Notes: a model not told the origin generated them from the letters alone. DNA of 64,000 bases from Crocinitomicaceae bacterium (GCA_029251865.1 JAQXCN010000013.1:1-64000), one strand, 5' to 3'; positions 16,557 to 25,541 are shown, counted from the stretch's first letter. Made by a program: numbers and translations.

Positions 16557-17005
16557 CAATAGGAGAGAAATGTCCAACGCTTAAAACAACAAACCAACAT
16601 GGTGAAAAAATAGACTTCACCAATTTAATTGGTAAAAAAAGAATTGTTATCTTTTTTTACCCAAAGGATTTTACCCCGGGTTGTACAAAAGAAGCTTGTG
16701 GCTTTAGAGACAATTATGAAGTGTTTAATAATCTGAACTGTAGCGTATTTGGTGTCTCCTCAGATTCAGAAAAAAGACACCTTTCTTTCGCTAAAAAATT
16801 CAACCTGAATTTTGATCTAATAACAGACCGGGACAGGGAACTGAGCAATCTATTCCAGGTACAGCGAAATTTATTTGGACTTATACCGGGACGAGTAACT
16901 TACATTTTTGATGAAAATGGCATATGTCAAGGTGTTTTTGATTCCCTGCGCGACGCAGATGGTCACATAGAACATGCCTTGAACACATTAAAAAGTCTTG
17001 ATTAG
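16553..17005 (+). CDS. bcp: Thioredoxin-dependent peroxiredoxin, Bcp/PrxQ type
   Basis: 150-aa AhpC/TSA-fold peroxidase reducing H2O2 and lipid peroxides. Peroxidatic Cys44 and resolving Cys49 form the CxxxxC pattern in FTPGCTKEACGF, preceded by FFYPKDF, as in PrxQ proteins. Last gene of the operon; ATG overlaps the photolyase stop. Its 3' end overlaps the convergent acyl-CoA dehydrogenase gene by 4 nt, with no terminator visible. Confidence 0.93.
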   Translation: MTIGEKCPTLKTTNQHGEKIDFTNLIGKKRIVIFFYPKDFTPGCTKEACGFRDNYEVFNNLNCSVFGVSSDSEKRHLSFAKKFNLNFDLITDRDRELSNLFQVQRNLFGLIPGRVTYIFDENGICQGVFDSLRDADGHIEHALNTLKSLD

Positions 17006-18144
17006 GCTTTTAGAACACCTCTTGAAATAACAATTTTTTGCACCTCAGATGTGCCTTCGTAAATCTGCGTTATTTTCGCATCTCTCATTAATCGTTCTAC
17101 ATGGTATTCTTTAACAAACCCATACCCACCATGAATTTGAACAGCTTCCACAGTCTGCTCCATAGCCACTTTACTCGCGTATAATTTTGCCATCGCACTT
17201 GATTGATCGAAATTTCTTCCTTGATCTTTATCATTTGCTGATTTATATACCAATAGACGAGCTGCCTCAATTTCAGTAGCCATCTCTGCTAACTTAAAGG
17301 CAATTGCCTGATGCTTATATATTTCCTTTCCGAAAGCTTTTCTCTGCTTTGAGTACTCTGTAGAAAGTTCTAAACCTCCTGCCGCTATTCCTAAGGCTTG
17401 GGCTGCAATACCTATCCTACCTCCAGATAAAACTTTCATTGCAAATTTGAAACCAAAACCATCGTCTCCGATTCGGTTTTCTTTGGGGACCTTCACGTCA
17501 TTAAATAATAAAGTGTGTGTATCGCTACCTCTTATACCCAATTTATCCTCTTTGGCGCCAACGATGAAACCGTCCATGCCTCTTTCCACAATAAACGCAT
17601 TGATACCTTTGTGACCTGCCTCAACATTTGTTTGGGCAATAACGATATATGTACTTGCTGAAGAACCGTTGGTAATCCAATTCTTAGTACCGTTCAGTAA
17701 ATAATGATCACCTTGATCAATCGCCGTTGTTTTTTGAGATGTAGCGTCTGAACCTGCTTCAGGTTCGGACAAACAAAAAGCACCTATTTTTTGACCTGAC
17801 GCCAAAGGCACTAAATATTTTTGCTTTTGTGCTTCAGATCCAAATTTTTCAATCCCCCAACATACCAATGAATTATTAACGGACATACAAACCGACGTTG
17901 AAGCATCTACTTTAGAGATTTCTTCCATAGCCAAAACGTAGGACATCGTGTCCATTCCGCTACCTCCGTACTCCGGAGAAACCATCATACCCATGAATCC
18001 TAAAGCTCCCAGTTCCTTAATTTGTTCGGCAGGAAACTCTTGTTTATTATCACGTTCAATAACACCTGGCTTTAAAACATTTTGCGCAAAATCTCTTGCC
18101 GCTTCTTTAACTGCTAAATGCTCTTCGGATAAGTCAAAATTCAT
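17002..18144 (-). CDS. Acyl-CoA dehydrogenase (short-chain type)
   Basis: 380-aa FAD enzyme of beta-oxidation. It shows FCLSEPEAGSDATSQKT (FAD/substrate loop), the central NGTKNWITNG and RKAFGKEI, the C-terminal IHGGYGFVKEYHVERLMRDAK and the base Glu in IYEGTSEVQK. This looks like butyryl-CoA dehydrogenase, but chain length is inference. The frame extends 13 codons further up to 18183, but those codons overlap the promoter box, and ATG at 18144 yields MNFDLSEEH, the usual N-terminus. Confidence 0.93.
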   Translation of the reverse strand: MNFDLSEEHLAVKEAARDFAQNVLKPGVIERDNKQEFPAEQIKELGALGFMGMMVSPEYGGSGMDTMSYVLAMEEISKVDASTSVCMSVNNSLVCWGIEKFGSEAQKQKYLVPLASGQKIGAFCLSEPEAGSDATSQKTTAIDQGDHYLLNGTKNWITNGSSASTYIVIAQTNVEAGHKGINAFIVERGMDGFIVGAKEDKLGIRGSDTHTLLFNDVKVPKENRIGDDGFGFKFAMKVLSGGRIGIAAQALGIAAGGLELSTEYSKQRKAFGKEIYKHQAIAFKLAEMATEIEAARLLVYKSANDKDQGRNFDQSSAMAKLYASKVAMEQTVEAVQIHGGYGFVKEYHVERLMRDAKITQIYEGTSEVQKIVISRGVLKA

Positions 18145-18170
18145 AATGGTAAAATTTAATTTATTTTTGA

Positions 18171-18178
18171 CAAAAATA
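18171..18178 (-). promoter_or_regulatory. -7 box of the acyl-CoA dehydrogenase gene
   Basis: On the minus strand 18178-18171 reads TATTTTTG, a match to TAnnTTTG, about 26 nt upstream of the ATG at 18144. No good TTG at -33 was found. The box supports the shorter start. Confidence 0.5.
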
Positions 18179-18189
18179 CTCATTTATAA

Positions 18190-19299
18190 GTGGAAAAGAA
18201 AAAGCACAAGACTATAAAAAAGTTAATCGGTCTCATGAGCGGCACATCGCTCGATGGGCTTGATATCGTTTATGTTCAATTCACTGAAAAAGATGAAATC
18301 ATCAGTTATAAATTAATCTACAGCAAAACGGTAGACTACTCTGTTGAACTAGAATCTAAAATAAAAAAATCAGCGACCTTAGGTCTTGCAGAAATTCAAA
18401 TACTGGATAAGGCTATTGGTCTATTTTATGCGCAAGAGGTTCAAAATTTTATAGATGAATTTCATATTGACCCAAAGGAAATAACTGCAATTGCAAGTCA
18501 TGGACAAACAATACTACACCAACCTGAAAACGGATTCACACTGCAAATTGGCTGTGGAGGAACACTTGCATACCACACAGGAGTTAATGTCATTAATGAC
18601 TTTCGGACAAAAGATGTCATTGCCGGTGGTCAGGGTGCACCTCTTGTCCCGATTGGTGATTTTGATTTGTTTCATAAAAAGGCATCATCTTTTCTCAACA
18701 TTGGAGGCTTTTGCAATATCAGCTTTAAGACTAATGATGTCATTCAAGCTTTTGATATATGCCCTGGAAATTTACCGTTAAATAAATTCTCAAATGAATT
18801 GGGAGCTGCTTTCGATAAGGACGGTTACTTCGCCTCCGAGGGAAAGCTTAACGCTGAATTACTCGAGCGCTTAAATCATTTAGACTACTACAACCAACCG
18901 AATCCCAAATCACTTGGGACAGAATGGCTCGAAGCGTCTTTTTATCCAAAAATACAAAGAGACCTTATTACAAAAGATATTATTCACACCCTCTGTGTGC
19001 ACTACGTAGAACAGATAGCAAAAGTCTTAAATCAAGAGAATATATCTTCGGTATTTGTATCCGGAGGAGGAGCTAAAAATAAATTTATCACTAACGCCCT
19101 CCAAAAGCAATTTAATGGTGAAGTCATAATTCCTGGTGTAGAAACCATTGACTTTAAAGAGGCAATTATCTTCGCTTATCTTGGCTATTGCTACATCTTA
19201 AACAAACCAACTACAATACAATCCGTTACTGGTTCTACGATCGCATTAAGTACAGGAGTACTTCATAAACCGGGATACCCCACTTATCCACAATCATAA
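18190..19299 (+). CDS. anmK: Anhydro-N-acetylmuramic acid kinase
   Basis: 369-aa sugar kinase that phosphorylates and opens 1,6-anhydroMurNAc for peptidoglycan recycling. The phosphate-binding signature LIGLMSGTSLDGLDIV is at residues 12-27; ASHGQTILHQP, NDFRTKDVIAGGQGAPLVP and VSGGGAKN also fit. Start is GTG at 18190, giving a Lys-rich N-terminus. It is divergent from the acyl-CoA dehydrogenase, with 45 bp between starts. Confidence 0.95.
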   Translation: MEKKKHKTIKKLIGLMSGTSLDGLDIVYVQFTEKDEIISYKLIYSKTVDYSVELESKIKKSATLGLAEIQILDKAIGLFYAQEVQNFIDEFHIDPKEITAIASHGQTILHQPENGFTLQIGCGGTLAYHTGVNVINDFRTKDVIAGGQGAPLVPIGDFDLFHKKASSFLNIGGFCNISFKTNDVIQAFDICPGNLPLNKFSNELGAAFDKDGYFASEGKLNAELLERLNHLDYYNQPNPKSLGTEWLEASFYPKIQRDLITKDIIHTLCVHYVEQIAKVLNQENISSVFVSGGGAKNKFITNALQKQFNGEVIIPGVETIDFKEAIIFAYLGYCYILNKPTTIQSVTGSTIALSTGVLHKPGYPTYPQS

Positions 19300-19345
19300 T
19301 GTTGGTAGTTCAAAAAAAAATAAATCGTTAACCTAATGGTTTTAT

Positions 19346-19353
19346 TATTTTTG
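19346..19353 (+). promoter_or_regulatory. -7 box of the amino-acid dehydrogenase-nhaD unit
   Basis: TATTTTTG at 19346-19353 matches TAnnTTTG and ends 25 nt before the ATG at 19379. A TTG at the right distance is not evident. Confidence 0.45.
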
Positions 19354-19378
19354 TTCACAATTTGCACGAAAATATCTC

Positions 19379-20608
19379 ATGAAAGAATTATTAGAAAAGT
19401 TTGAAAATAAGCAACCAGAAATCGTTTTTGAATGGAGCGATGCTGAAACAGATGCCAAAGGTTGGGTAGTTATTAACTCACTGCGCGGTGGGGCAGCAGG
19501 TGGCGGAACTAGAATGAGAAAAGGACTCGACAAAAGAGAAGTCGAATCTCTAGCTAAAACCATGGAAATAAAATTTACGGTCGCTGGACCTCCGATTGGA
19601 GGCGCAAAATCTGGTATAAATTTTGATCCAAAAGACCCAAGAAAAGAAGATGTCCTGAGAAGATGGTATGCAGCAGTTTCACCTCTTTTAAAACACTATT
19701 ATGGAACAGGGGGAGATTTGAATGTTGATGAAATACATGAGGTTATTCCAATTACTGAGGACTGTGGAGTATGGCATCCTCAAGAAGGAGTTTTTAATGG
19801 CCATTTCCAACCAAAAGAGGCACAGAAAATCAATAGAATTGGTCAGCTAAGACAGGGAGTTTTAAAGGTTATTGAAAATGAAAAATACACACCTTCTATC
19901 AATAGAAAGTATGTTATTGCCGATATGATCACTGGATTCGGGGTAGCTGAATCCATCAAACATTACTACACAATTTGGGGTGGTGATTTAAAAAATAAGA
20001 ACGTAATTGTTCAAGGATGGGGGAATGTTGGTTCCGCAGCAGCTTATTACCTTGCGCAAGACGGTGCAAATATTGTTGGAATTATAGATAGAGTTGGTGG
20101 TCTAATCAAAACTGAAGGCTACACATTTGAAGAAATCAAGAATTTATTCCTGAACAAGAATGGCAACGAACTGGTTTCCAACGATATGCAAAACTATGAC
20201 GATGTTGATGCGCAAATATGGGATACCAAAGCTGACGTATTTATCCCCTGTGCAGGATCTCGTATGATTTCCAAAGCGCAGTTAGATAGAATGATTGATG
20301 CTGGCATAAACGTTATATCCTCCGGTGCTAATGTTCCATTCGCAGATCCAGAAATATTTTTCGGTAGTATTGCCGAGCAAGCGGATGAGTCCCTTGCACT
20401 TATTCCCGATTTCATTGCTAATTGTGGAATGGCTCGCGTATTTGCCTATTTGATGTCTAACGACCTTAAGAAGCTCGAGGATAAAGCTATTTTTGAAGAT
20501 ACAAGCCAAACCATTAAAAAGGCTTTAGAAGCTACATATAAGGTAAACTCAAATAAAACCGGATTAGCAAAATCCGCATTTGAAATCGCTCTTAACCAAT
20601 TAGTATAA
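19379..20608 (+). CDS. Glu/Leu/Phe/Val family amino-acid dehydrogenase
   Basis: 409-aa NAD(P)-dependent oxidative deaminase. Substrate-side motifs are RGGAAGGGTRMRKG and the catalytic-Lys region GPPIGGAKSGINFDP; the Rossmann half has VQGWGNVGSAAAYYLAQDGANIVG. The Asp of the proton-transfer site probably lies in GTGGDLNVDEI. The exact substrate (glutamate, leucine or other) cannot be read with confidence. nhaD begins 3 nt downstream, so they are probably cotranscribed. Confidence 0.9.
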   Translation: MKELLEKFENKQPEIVFEWSDAETDAKGWVVINSLRGGAAGGGTRMRKGLDKREVESLAKTMEIKFTVAGPPIGGAKSGINFDPKDPRKEDVLRRWYAAVSPLLKHYYGTGGDLNVDEIHEVIPITEDCGVWHPQEGVFNGHFQPKEAQKINRIGQLRQGVLKVIENEKYTPSINRKYVIADMITGFGVAESIKHYYTIWGGDLKNKNVIVQGWGNVGSAAAYYLAQDGANIVGIIDRVGGLIKTEGYTFEEIKNLFLNKNGNELVSNDMQNYDDVDAQIWDTKADVFIPCAGSRMISKAQLDRMIDAGINVISSGANVPFADPEIFFGSIAEQADESLALIPDFIANCGMARVFAYLMSNDLKKLEDKAIFEDTSQTIKKALEATYKVNSNKTGLAKSAFEIALNQLV

Positions 20609-20611
20609 ATT

Positions 20612-21964
20612 ATGGAAGTTTTTATTCTCATCGTTTTTATTCTCGGATATCTTGCTATCACACTTGAACATCCTTTAAAAATTGATAAATTAATACCCGC
20701 ACTTGTCATGATGGCTCTAGCCTGGGCTGGAGTTGCGTTTGGACTTGAATCCTTTACAACTTGGTTTGATCCAGGAAACCACCACTTAGTAGAAGGCTTT
20801 GCCAATTTACCTTTACATGGAACCCATACAGAAATGGGTAAAATGGATTATATGGAACAGACGCTTTTGTACCATTTTGGTAAAACATGCGAGATTCTAA
20901 TATTTCTTGTTGGAGCAATGACCATAGTTGAGATTATTGATCATTTCAATGGTTTCCAGACGTTTAAAGCGATGATCAGTACTAGGAAAAAATCTAAATT
21001 ATTGTGGATCGTTTGTATACTCGCCTTTATCCTATCGGCAATTATAGATAATTTGACAGCAACCATCGTACTGATTACTATTTTAAGAAAAATCATCAAA
21101 GAGAAAGAACTGCGAATGTGGTTCGCAGGAATGATAATTATTGCGGCAAATGCAGGAGGAGCATGGTCTCCTATAGGTGATGTCACCACAACGATGCTTT
21201 GGATGCAAGATAAAGTTACTGCAGGTGTTTTGATAGAAACTTTACTCATTCCTTCCGTGGTTTGTATGATTATACCGACTGTGATTGCGAGTTACTTACC
21301 AGCTTTTAGAGGAGAAATTGATGCGGACGACACAAAAGAAGAGAAAGGAAAAAATAGTGCTTTTATGCTTGTATTCGGTTTGCTGCTCATCGTTTTTGTC
21401 CCTGTCTTTAAGACTGTAACGCATTTACCGCCTTACATCGGCATGATGCTTTCACTAGGTATTATGTCTATGATGGCTGAGATACTCACCAATCGAGATT
21501 TTTCGTTAAAAACATCTACCCACGAGCAAGATCATGGACATGGACCAACATTTAAAGCATTGACTAAAATCGAAATGCCCAGTATTTTATTTTTTCTCGG
21601 GATTTTAATGACAGTTGCTGCATTAGAATCACTTGGAATGATTTTCACTTTTGGAAATACGGTGAATGCAGTAATGCCCGAAAATGTATTTGTATCCCTA
21701 CTAGGGATTGGATCTGCAATTATTGATAACGTACCGTTGGTAGCCGCATCAATGGGTATGTTTCAGGATGCAATGGATGCCGAAGTATGGCACTTTATAG
21801 CTTATGCCGCTGGAACTGGTGGGTCTATGCTAATTATAGGTTCCGCCGCAGGAGTTGTAGCTATGGGAATGGAAAACATATCTTTCTTCTGGTATCTTAA
21901 AAAAATCTCTTTACTCGCTCTTATTGGTTATTTTGCTGGTATAGGCGTATTTTTAATTTTATAG
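20612..21964 (+). CDS. nhaD: Na+/H+ antiporter NhaD
   Basis: 450-aa inner-membrane antiporter of the ion-transporter superfamily with about 11-12 hydrophobic segments. Family-specific membrane motifs are SAIIDNLTATIV near residue 145, ANAGGAWSPIGDVTTTMLW near 180 and the repeat-half counterpart GSAIIDNVPLVAASMGMF near 375. A cytosolic His/Glu-rich loop lies at about 300-312. It exports Na+ using the proton gradient; its presence fits a saline habitat and complements the nqr operon in this window. Confidence 0.95.
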   Translation: MEVFILIVFILGYLAITLEHPLKIDKLIPALVMMALAWAGVAFGLESFTTWFDPGNHHLVEGFANLPLHGTHTEMGKMDYMEQTLLYHFGKTCEILIFLVGAMTIVEIIDHFNGFQTFKAMISTRKKSKLLWIVCILAFILSAIIDNLTATIVLITILRKIIKEKELRMWFAGMIIIAANAGGAWSPIGDVTTTMLWMQDKVTAGVLIETLLIPSVVCMIIPTVIASYLPAFRGEIDADDTKEEKGKNSAFMLVFGLLLIVFVPVFKTVTHLPPYIGMMLSLGIMSMMAEILTNRDFSLKTSTHEQDHGHGPTFKALTKIEMPSILFFLGILMTVAALESLGMIFTFGNTVNAVMPENVFVSLLGIGSAIIDNVPLVAASMGMFQDAMDAEVWHFIAYAAGTGGSMLIIGSAAGVVAMGMENISFFWYLKKISLLALIGYFAGIGVFLIL

Positions 21965-21995
21965 TAACTATCTTTCACTAAAACGTTTTGTCATT

Positions 21996-22664
21996 ATGAA
22001 TACTTTTTTTTTAACCGCTGAACCTACAGAAACAACCAAAACCTTTTGGGAAGTTTTCGTCAATACAGATGAAGTTGTAGGATTAACAATCAATGTAACG
22101 CTACTGCTTATTTTGGGATATGTAGTCTTTATTTTTGTGAAAAAATATTTTGATTATAACAGCATACTTAAAAGCTATAGTGCTATCAATCGGAAAATTG
22201 AGGAAGAATATGATTCAATGATGTTGAGTAAATATGAAAACTCAACAAATCCATTCAAAAAGCTTATCTCAAAATATATTTCAACTCAAAAAGATGGAAA
22301 TAAAAAATCTACAGCTGAATCACAACTGAAAAATCAAGGAGATTTTGAAATGTCTCGACTTGGAGAAAAATTGGGTGTTCTAGCAACCTGTTCTGGTGTC
22401 GCACCTATGATTGGCTTCCTGGGTACAACACTTGGTATGGTTTCTGTATTTATCGGTCTTGAGGGAGCAGGGACACTGGAAATCAAAACGATTTCAGGAG
22501 GTATCCTTACAGCTATGACAACTACCGTTTCAGGATTGGTTGTGGGTATTGTAGCTTATGTTGGATACAACCATCTCGTTATGAAACTTGAAAAAATTGC
22601 TATTGAAATGGAGAACATCTCCTTCAATTTAATGAAGAACTACGATAAGAAAGGGGAACAATAA
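21996..22664 (+). CDS. exbB: MotA/TolQ/ExbB proton channel family protein
   Basis: 222-aa inner-membrane protein. Three membrane segments are seen, at about 35-52, 128-155 and 172-195; the conserved TM2-TM3 stretch reads LATCSGVAPMIGFLGTTLGMVSVF and TAMTTTVSGLVVGIVAYVGYN, with the pore Thr/Pro residues of the family. Together with the next two genes it forms an ExbB-ExbD-TonB energising complex for outer-membrane uptake. A near-consensus box TATCTTTC lies at 21969-21976. Confidence 0.92.
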   Translation: MNTFFLTAEPTETTKTFWEVFVNTDEVVGLTINVTLLLILGYVVFIFVKKYFDYNSILKSYSAINRKIEEEYDSMMLSKYENSTNPFKKLISKYISTQKDGNKKSTAESQLKNQGDFEMSRLGEKLGVLATCSGVAPMIGFLGTTLGMVSVFIGLEGAGTLEIKTISGGILTAMTTTVSGLVVGIVAYVGYNHLVMKLEKIAIEMENISFNLMKNYDKKGEQ

Positions 22665-22675
22665 ACCATCATATC

Positions 22676-23086
22676 ATGAGCTTTAAACAAAGAAATAAAA
22701 TAAAAATAGAGGGAGGAATGGCCAGTATGACTGACCTTGTATTCTTGTTATTGATTTTTTTCATCATTATGAGCTTGATGGCGAACAATCAAACACCGCT
22801 TGACCTTCCAAAAGCAGAGCAAAACCTTCCAACAGATCAAACGCCCGTTGAACCTACAGTGCTTGTATTAGAAAATAATAACTACATCGTAAAAATAGGC
22901 GATAAGGAAAGTGAAGAGGTTAGCTACGAAGAGATGGAGGGGTTAATTACTGCTGCCGTGAATGAATCAGGAAAAACTAAGGTTAGAATAGCAGGTCATA
23001 AACAAGCAGACTACGAATCCGTATTCAAAGTACTTGGTCTTTCTCAGTTTAATGGCTGGGATCCAGTTCTTGCCTACGACAAATAA
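22676..23086 (+). CDS. exbD: ExbD/TolR family biopolymer transport protein
   Basis: 136-aa single-pass protein. The membrane helix (about 13-37) carries the essential Asp in MASMTDLVFLLLIFFIIMS; the periplasmic domain ends in the region used for TonB/peptidoglycan contact. Starts 11 nt after exbB and ends 6 nt before tonB. Confidence 0.93.
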   Translation: MSFKQRNKIKIEGGMASMTDLVFLLLIFFIIMSLMANNQTPLDLPKAEQNLPTDQTPVEPTVLVLENNNYIVKIGDKESEEVSYEEMEGLITAAVNESGKTKVRIAGHKQADYESVFKVLGLSQFNGWDPVLAYDK

Positions 23087-23092
23087 TACATA

Positions 23093-23743
23093 TTGAAAAA
23101 GGAAAAAAAAGAGCAAAATAAAAAGAAGTCAATGATTTTCACGTTGAGCTTTATGCTTATCGTTTTGATTTCTTTGTCTTTTATTGAATTTAGCGTTCCA
23201 ATTGAGGTAAAATCTTTAGTTACTGTAGCACCACCATTACCCCAAGAAATTAAAAATTTCGTAGCTGAGTCTCATAAGGCACAGAGCAAAAAACCTTCAC
23301 GAACTAAAAAACCTTCTCAAAGCAAAAACCCAACAAATAACTCTAGTGAAGAGTTAACAGACAATAAACCAGACGAAGCGGTATCCAATCCTTTTGGAGG
23401 AAGTGGTGGTGGACAAGAGTTTGGTGGAGGCAGTAATGGAGACGGCGGAGGCGGAGGTGATAATGGCGGTTCTGGTGGTGGTGGTTATGGCGAACTCGTT
23501 CGTTTAAATGCTCCAGTACCAAATCAACCGAATACTGACTATAGTGGACAAGTTGCGGTGCTATTAACTGTAAATGACAAAGGCGTTGTGATTTCGGCAA
23601 AATCAACGAATGGCACTACACATCCTGACCAAAATGTAATTAAACTTGTTGTAGATCACGTCAAAAAGAACGTGAAATTCAAAGCGCAACTTGGTGCTCC
23701 GATCCGAACCGCATATTACACTGTCCAGATTGACGCAGGATAA
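23093..23743 (+). CDS. tonB: TonB-like energy transducer
   Basis: 216-aa protein with a very basic cytoplasmic N-terminus, one membrane helix (about 14-32), a Pro/Lys/Ser and then Gly-rich periplasmic linker (about 45-140, including GGSNGDGGGGGDNGGSGGGG) and a TonB C-terminal domain (about 145-216) with LTVNDKGVVISAKSTNG. The start is TTG at 23093; an ATG at 23132 would remove most of the Lys-rich segment, so I prefer TTG. It completes exbB-exbD-tonB and overlaps the start of folC. Confidence 0.85.
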   Translation: MKKEKKEQNKKKSMIFTLSFMLIVLISLSFIEFSVPIEVKSLVTVAPPLPQEIKNFVAESHKAQSKKPSRTKKPSQSKNPTNNSSEELTDNKPDEAVSNPFGGSGGGQEFGGGSNGDGGGGGDNGGSGGGGYGELVRLNAPVPNQPNTDYSGQVAVLLTVNDKGVVISAKSTNGTTHPDQNVIKLVVDHVKKNVKFKAQLGAPIRTAYYTVQIDAG

Positions 23744-24953
23744 TTACAAATCAAAAATAGACTGGCTGTTTCATCAATTCCCTGCTTTTCAAAAGCAAGG
23801 GGGAATGGCATATAAACCAGGATTGAGCCACACACAAAAGCTTCTCGAGTATTTTAAACTTGATGTCAGAAAACTAAATACCGTTCATGTTGCAGGCACC
23901 AACGGTAAAGGAAGCACCTGTAGCATTCTTGCTTCGTTACTAACTGAATCCAAAAAAAAAGTTGGGCTGTTCACCTCACCTCACATTTTTGACTTTAGAG
24001 AACGCATAAGGGTGAACGGCACAATGATCTCAGAAAAAGAGGTCTCTAAATTCGTTGAAGATGTCCAGTCTCTAAAGCTCGATTTCAAGCCTTCATTCTT
24101 TGAAATAACCTTTGTACTTGCGGTAAAGCATTTCTTAGACCAAAATTGCGATTACTGCGTATTTGAGACGGGTATGGGAGGACGGCTAGACGCAACCAAT
24201 GTTTTGACGCCAATTGCTACAGCAATAACTAACATCAGCTTAGATCATACTGAGTTTTTAGGAGATACACTTGAAGAAATAGCCAAAGAAAAAGCAGGCA
24301 TAATAAAGGCAAATACGCCGCTGTTCATAGGAATAAAAGAACCCCATAGTTTTTCAATATTTGAAGCTTTAACCAAAGAAAATTCAAGTAAAATTATCAT
24401 AACCGACAACCGATACACGGTAAGAGACATCCCTAAATACCAAAACGAAAATTTGAATCTAGCAGTGCAGATACATGAGTATATTACACAGGATGCATGC
24501 AGCAAAAACGAATTAGAAAACGCGTGGCAAAATATCAAAAAAAACACCGGCTACGCGAAAAGAATGGAAAGCATCAGCCAAAAGCCACAAATCTTCCTTG
24601 ACGTAGCCCATAACGATGAGGGGATATTAGCCTCAATAAAATTTTGCAGACAAAAAACAAAAGGAAAACTATTCGTTATTTTTGGTGGCGCCAAGGATAA
24701 GAAATACAATGATACGACCTTAGAACTTCTGAATGAGACGTTCTTATCTTTTTGCTTATTTTCAAACGAGCGAACGAAATCTATTGAAGACTGGCAAGAA
24801 GTTCAAAAAAGCCTCACAAAAAAGAACCCTATTTACCTCTCAATTCATGAAGCTTTGAACAAAACAAAACCTGCATTAAAACCAAATGACACATTACTTG
24901 TCACAGGAAGCTTCTTTTTAATTTCAGATTTTAATCCGGCCTTTTGGAAATAA
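23730..24953 (+). CDS. folC: Folylpolyglutamate synthase / dihydrofolate synthase
   Basis: 407-aa Mur-ligase-type enzyme adding glutamate to dihydropteroate and folates. The ATP loop is HVAGTNGKGSTCSILASLL; LFTSPHIFDFRERIRVNG and ETGMGGRLDATNV are family signatures. There is no ATG near the expected N-terminus. TTG at 23730, overlapping the tonB stop by 14 nt, gives MTQDNYKSKIDWLFHQFP, matching the usual start of Bacteroidota FolC; TTG at 23691 would add 13 codons that look non-coding. The overlap implies coupling to the tonB unit. Confidence 0.9.
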   Translation: MTQDNYKSKIDWLFHQFPAFQKQGGMAYKPGLSHTQKLLEYFKLDVRKLNTVHVAGTNGKGSTCSILASLLTESKKKVGLFTSPHIFDFRERIRVNGTMISEKEVSKFVEDVQSLKLDFKPSFFEITFVLAVKHFLDQNCDYCVFETGMGGRLDATNVLTPIATAITNISLDHTEFLGDTLEEIAKEKAGIIKANTPLFIGIKEPHSFSIFEALTKENSSKIIITDNRYTVRDIPKYQNENLNLAVQIHEYITQDACSKNELENAWQNIKKNTGYAKRMESISQKPQIFLDVAHNDEGILASIKFCRQKTKGKLFVIFGGAKDKKYNDTTLELLNETFLSFCLFSNERTKSIEDWQEVQKSLTKKNPIYLSIHEALNKTKPALKPNDTLLVTGSFFLISDFNPAFWK

Positions 24954-24957
24954 AACA

Positions 24958-24987
24958 TTTGTAAATCCCAAAATAGCCTTATCTTTG
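24958..24987 (+). promoter_or_regulatory. Promoter of pyrR-pyrB, probably nearly leaderless
   Basis: TTTG at 24958-24961, an 18-nt spacer and TATCTTTG at 24980-24987 are a full match to the Bacteroidota promoter. Only five bases separate the box from the ATG of pyrR at 24993, so the transcript would start at or next to the start codon. It leaves no room for a PyrR-binding attenuator. Confidence 0.7.
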
Positions 24988-24992
24988 CTTCG

Positions 24993-25541
24993 ATGGAAAA
25001 GCAGGTCATCCTTAATGAGAAGCACCTTGAATTGACGCTTAAAAGACTTTGCCACGAACTCATTGAAACCCACAACGACTTTAGTGAAACTGTAATTATT
25101 GGCCTTCAGCCGCGTGGCATTCACGTTGTACAACGCATTAAAGAACAGCTTCATAACATACTCAAAAAAGAAGTTACTTGCGGGACCCTAGATATCACCT
25201 TTTACAGAGATGACTTTAGGAGAAGAGAAACGCCACTTATCCCAAGTGTTACAAATATTGACTTCAGTATAGAAAATAAAAATATTATCCTTGTTGATGA
25301 TGTTCTTTTTACCGGTAGAACAATTAGATCGGGCCTTGATGCTCTCCTCTCTTTTGGAAGACCCAAAAGTGTCGAACTTCTCGTTCTTATAGATCGGAGG
25401 TTCCGAAGAGATCTTCCAATTGAAGCAAATTATGTTGGTAAAGCAGTTGACACCTTACTTTCAGAACGTGTTTCAGTAGAATGGGCAGAAATTGAAGGGC
25501 AAGATAAAATAGTATTGTACAGCAAAGAAAATGATGAATAA
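24993..25541 (+). CDS. pyrR: PyrR: uracil phosphoribosyltransferase / pyrimidine operon regulator
   Basis: 182-aa type I phosphoribosyltransferase. The PRPP loop is NIILVDDVLFTGRTIRSGLDAL at about 96-117, and RRETPLIPSVTNIDF precedes it as in PyrR proteins. In Gram-positive bacteria PyrR binds mRNA; here the short leader argues against that mode for its own operon. It overlaps pyrB by 11 nt. Confidence 0.93.
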   Translation: MEKQVILNEKHLELTLKRLCHELIETHNDFSETVIIGLQPRGIHVVQRIKEQLHNILKKEVTCGTLDITFYRDDFRRRETPLIPSVTNIDFSIENKNIILVDDVLFTGRTIRSGLDALLSFGRPKSVELLVLIDRRFRRDLPIEANYVGKAVDTLLSERVSVEWAEIEGQDKIVLYSKENDE

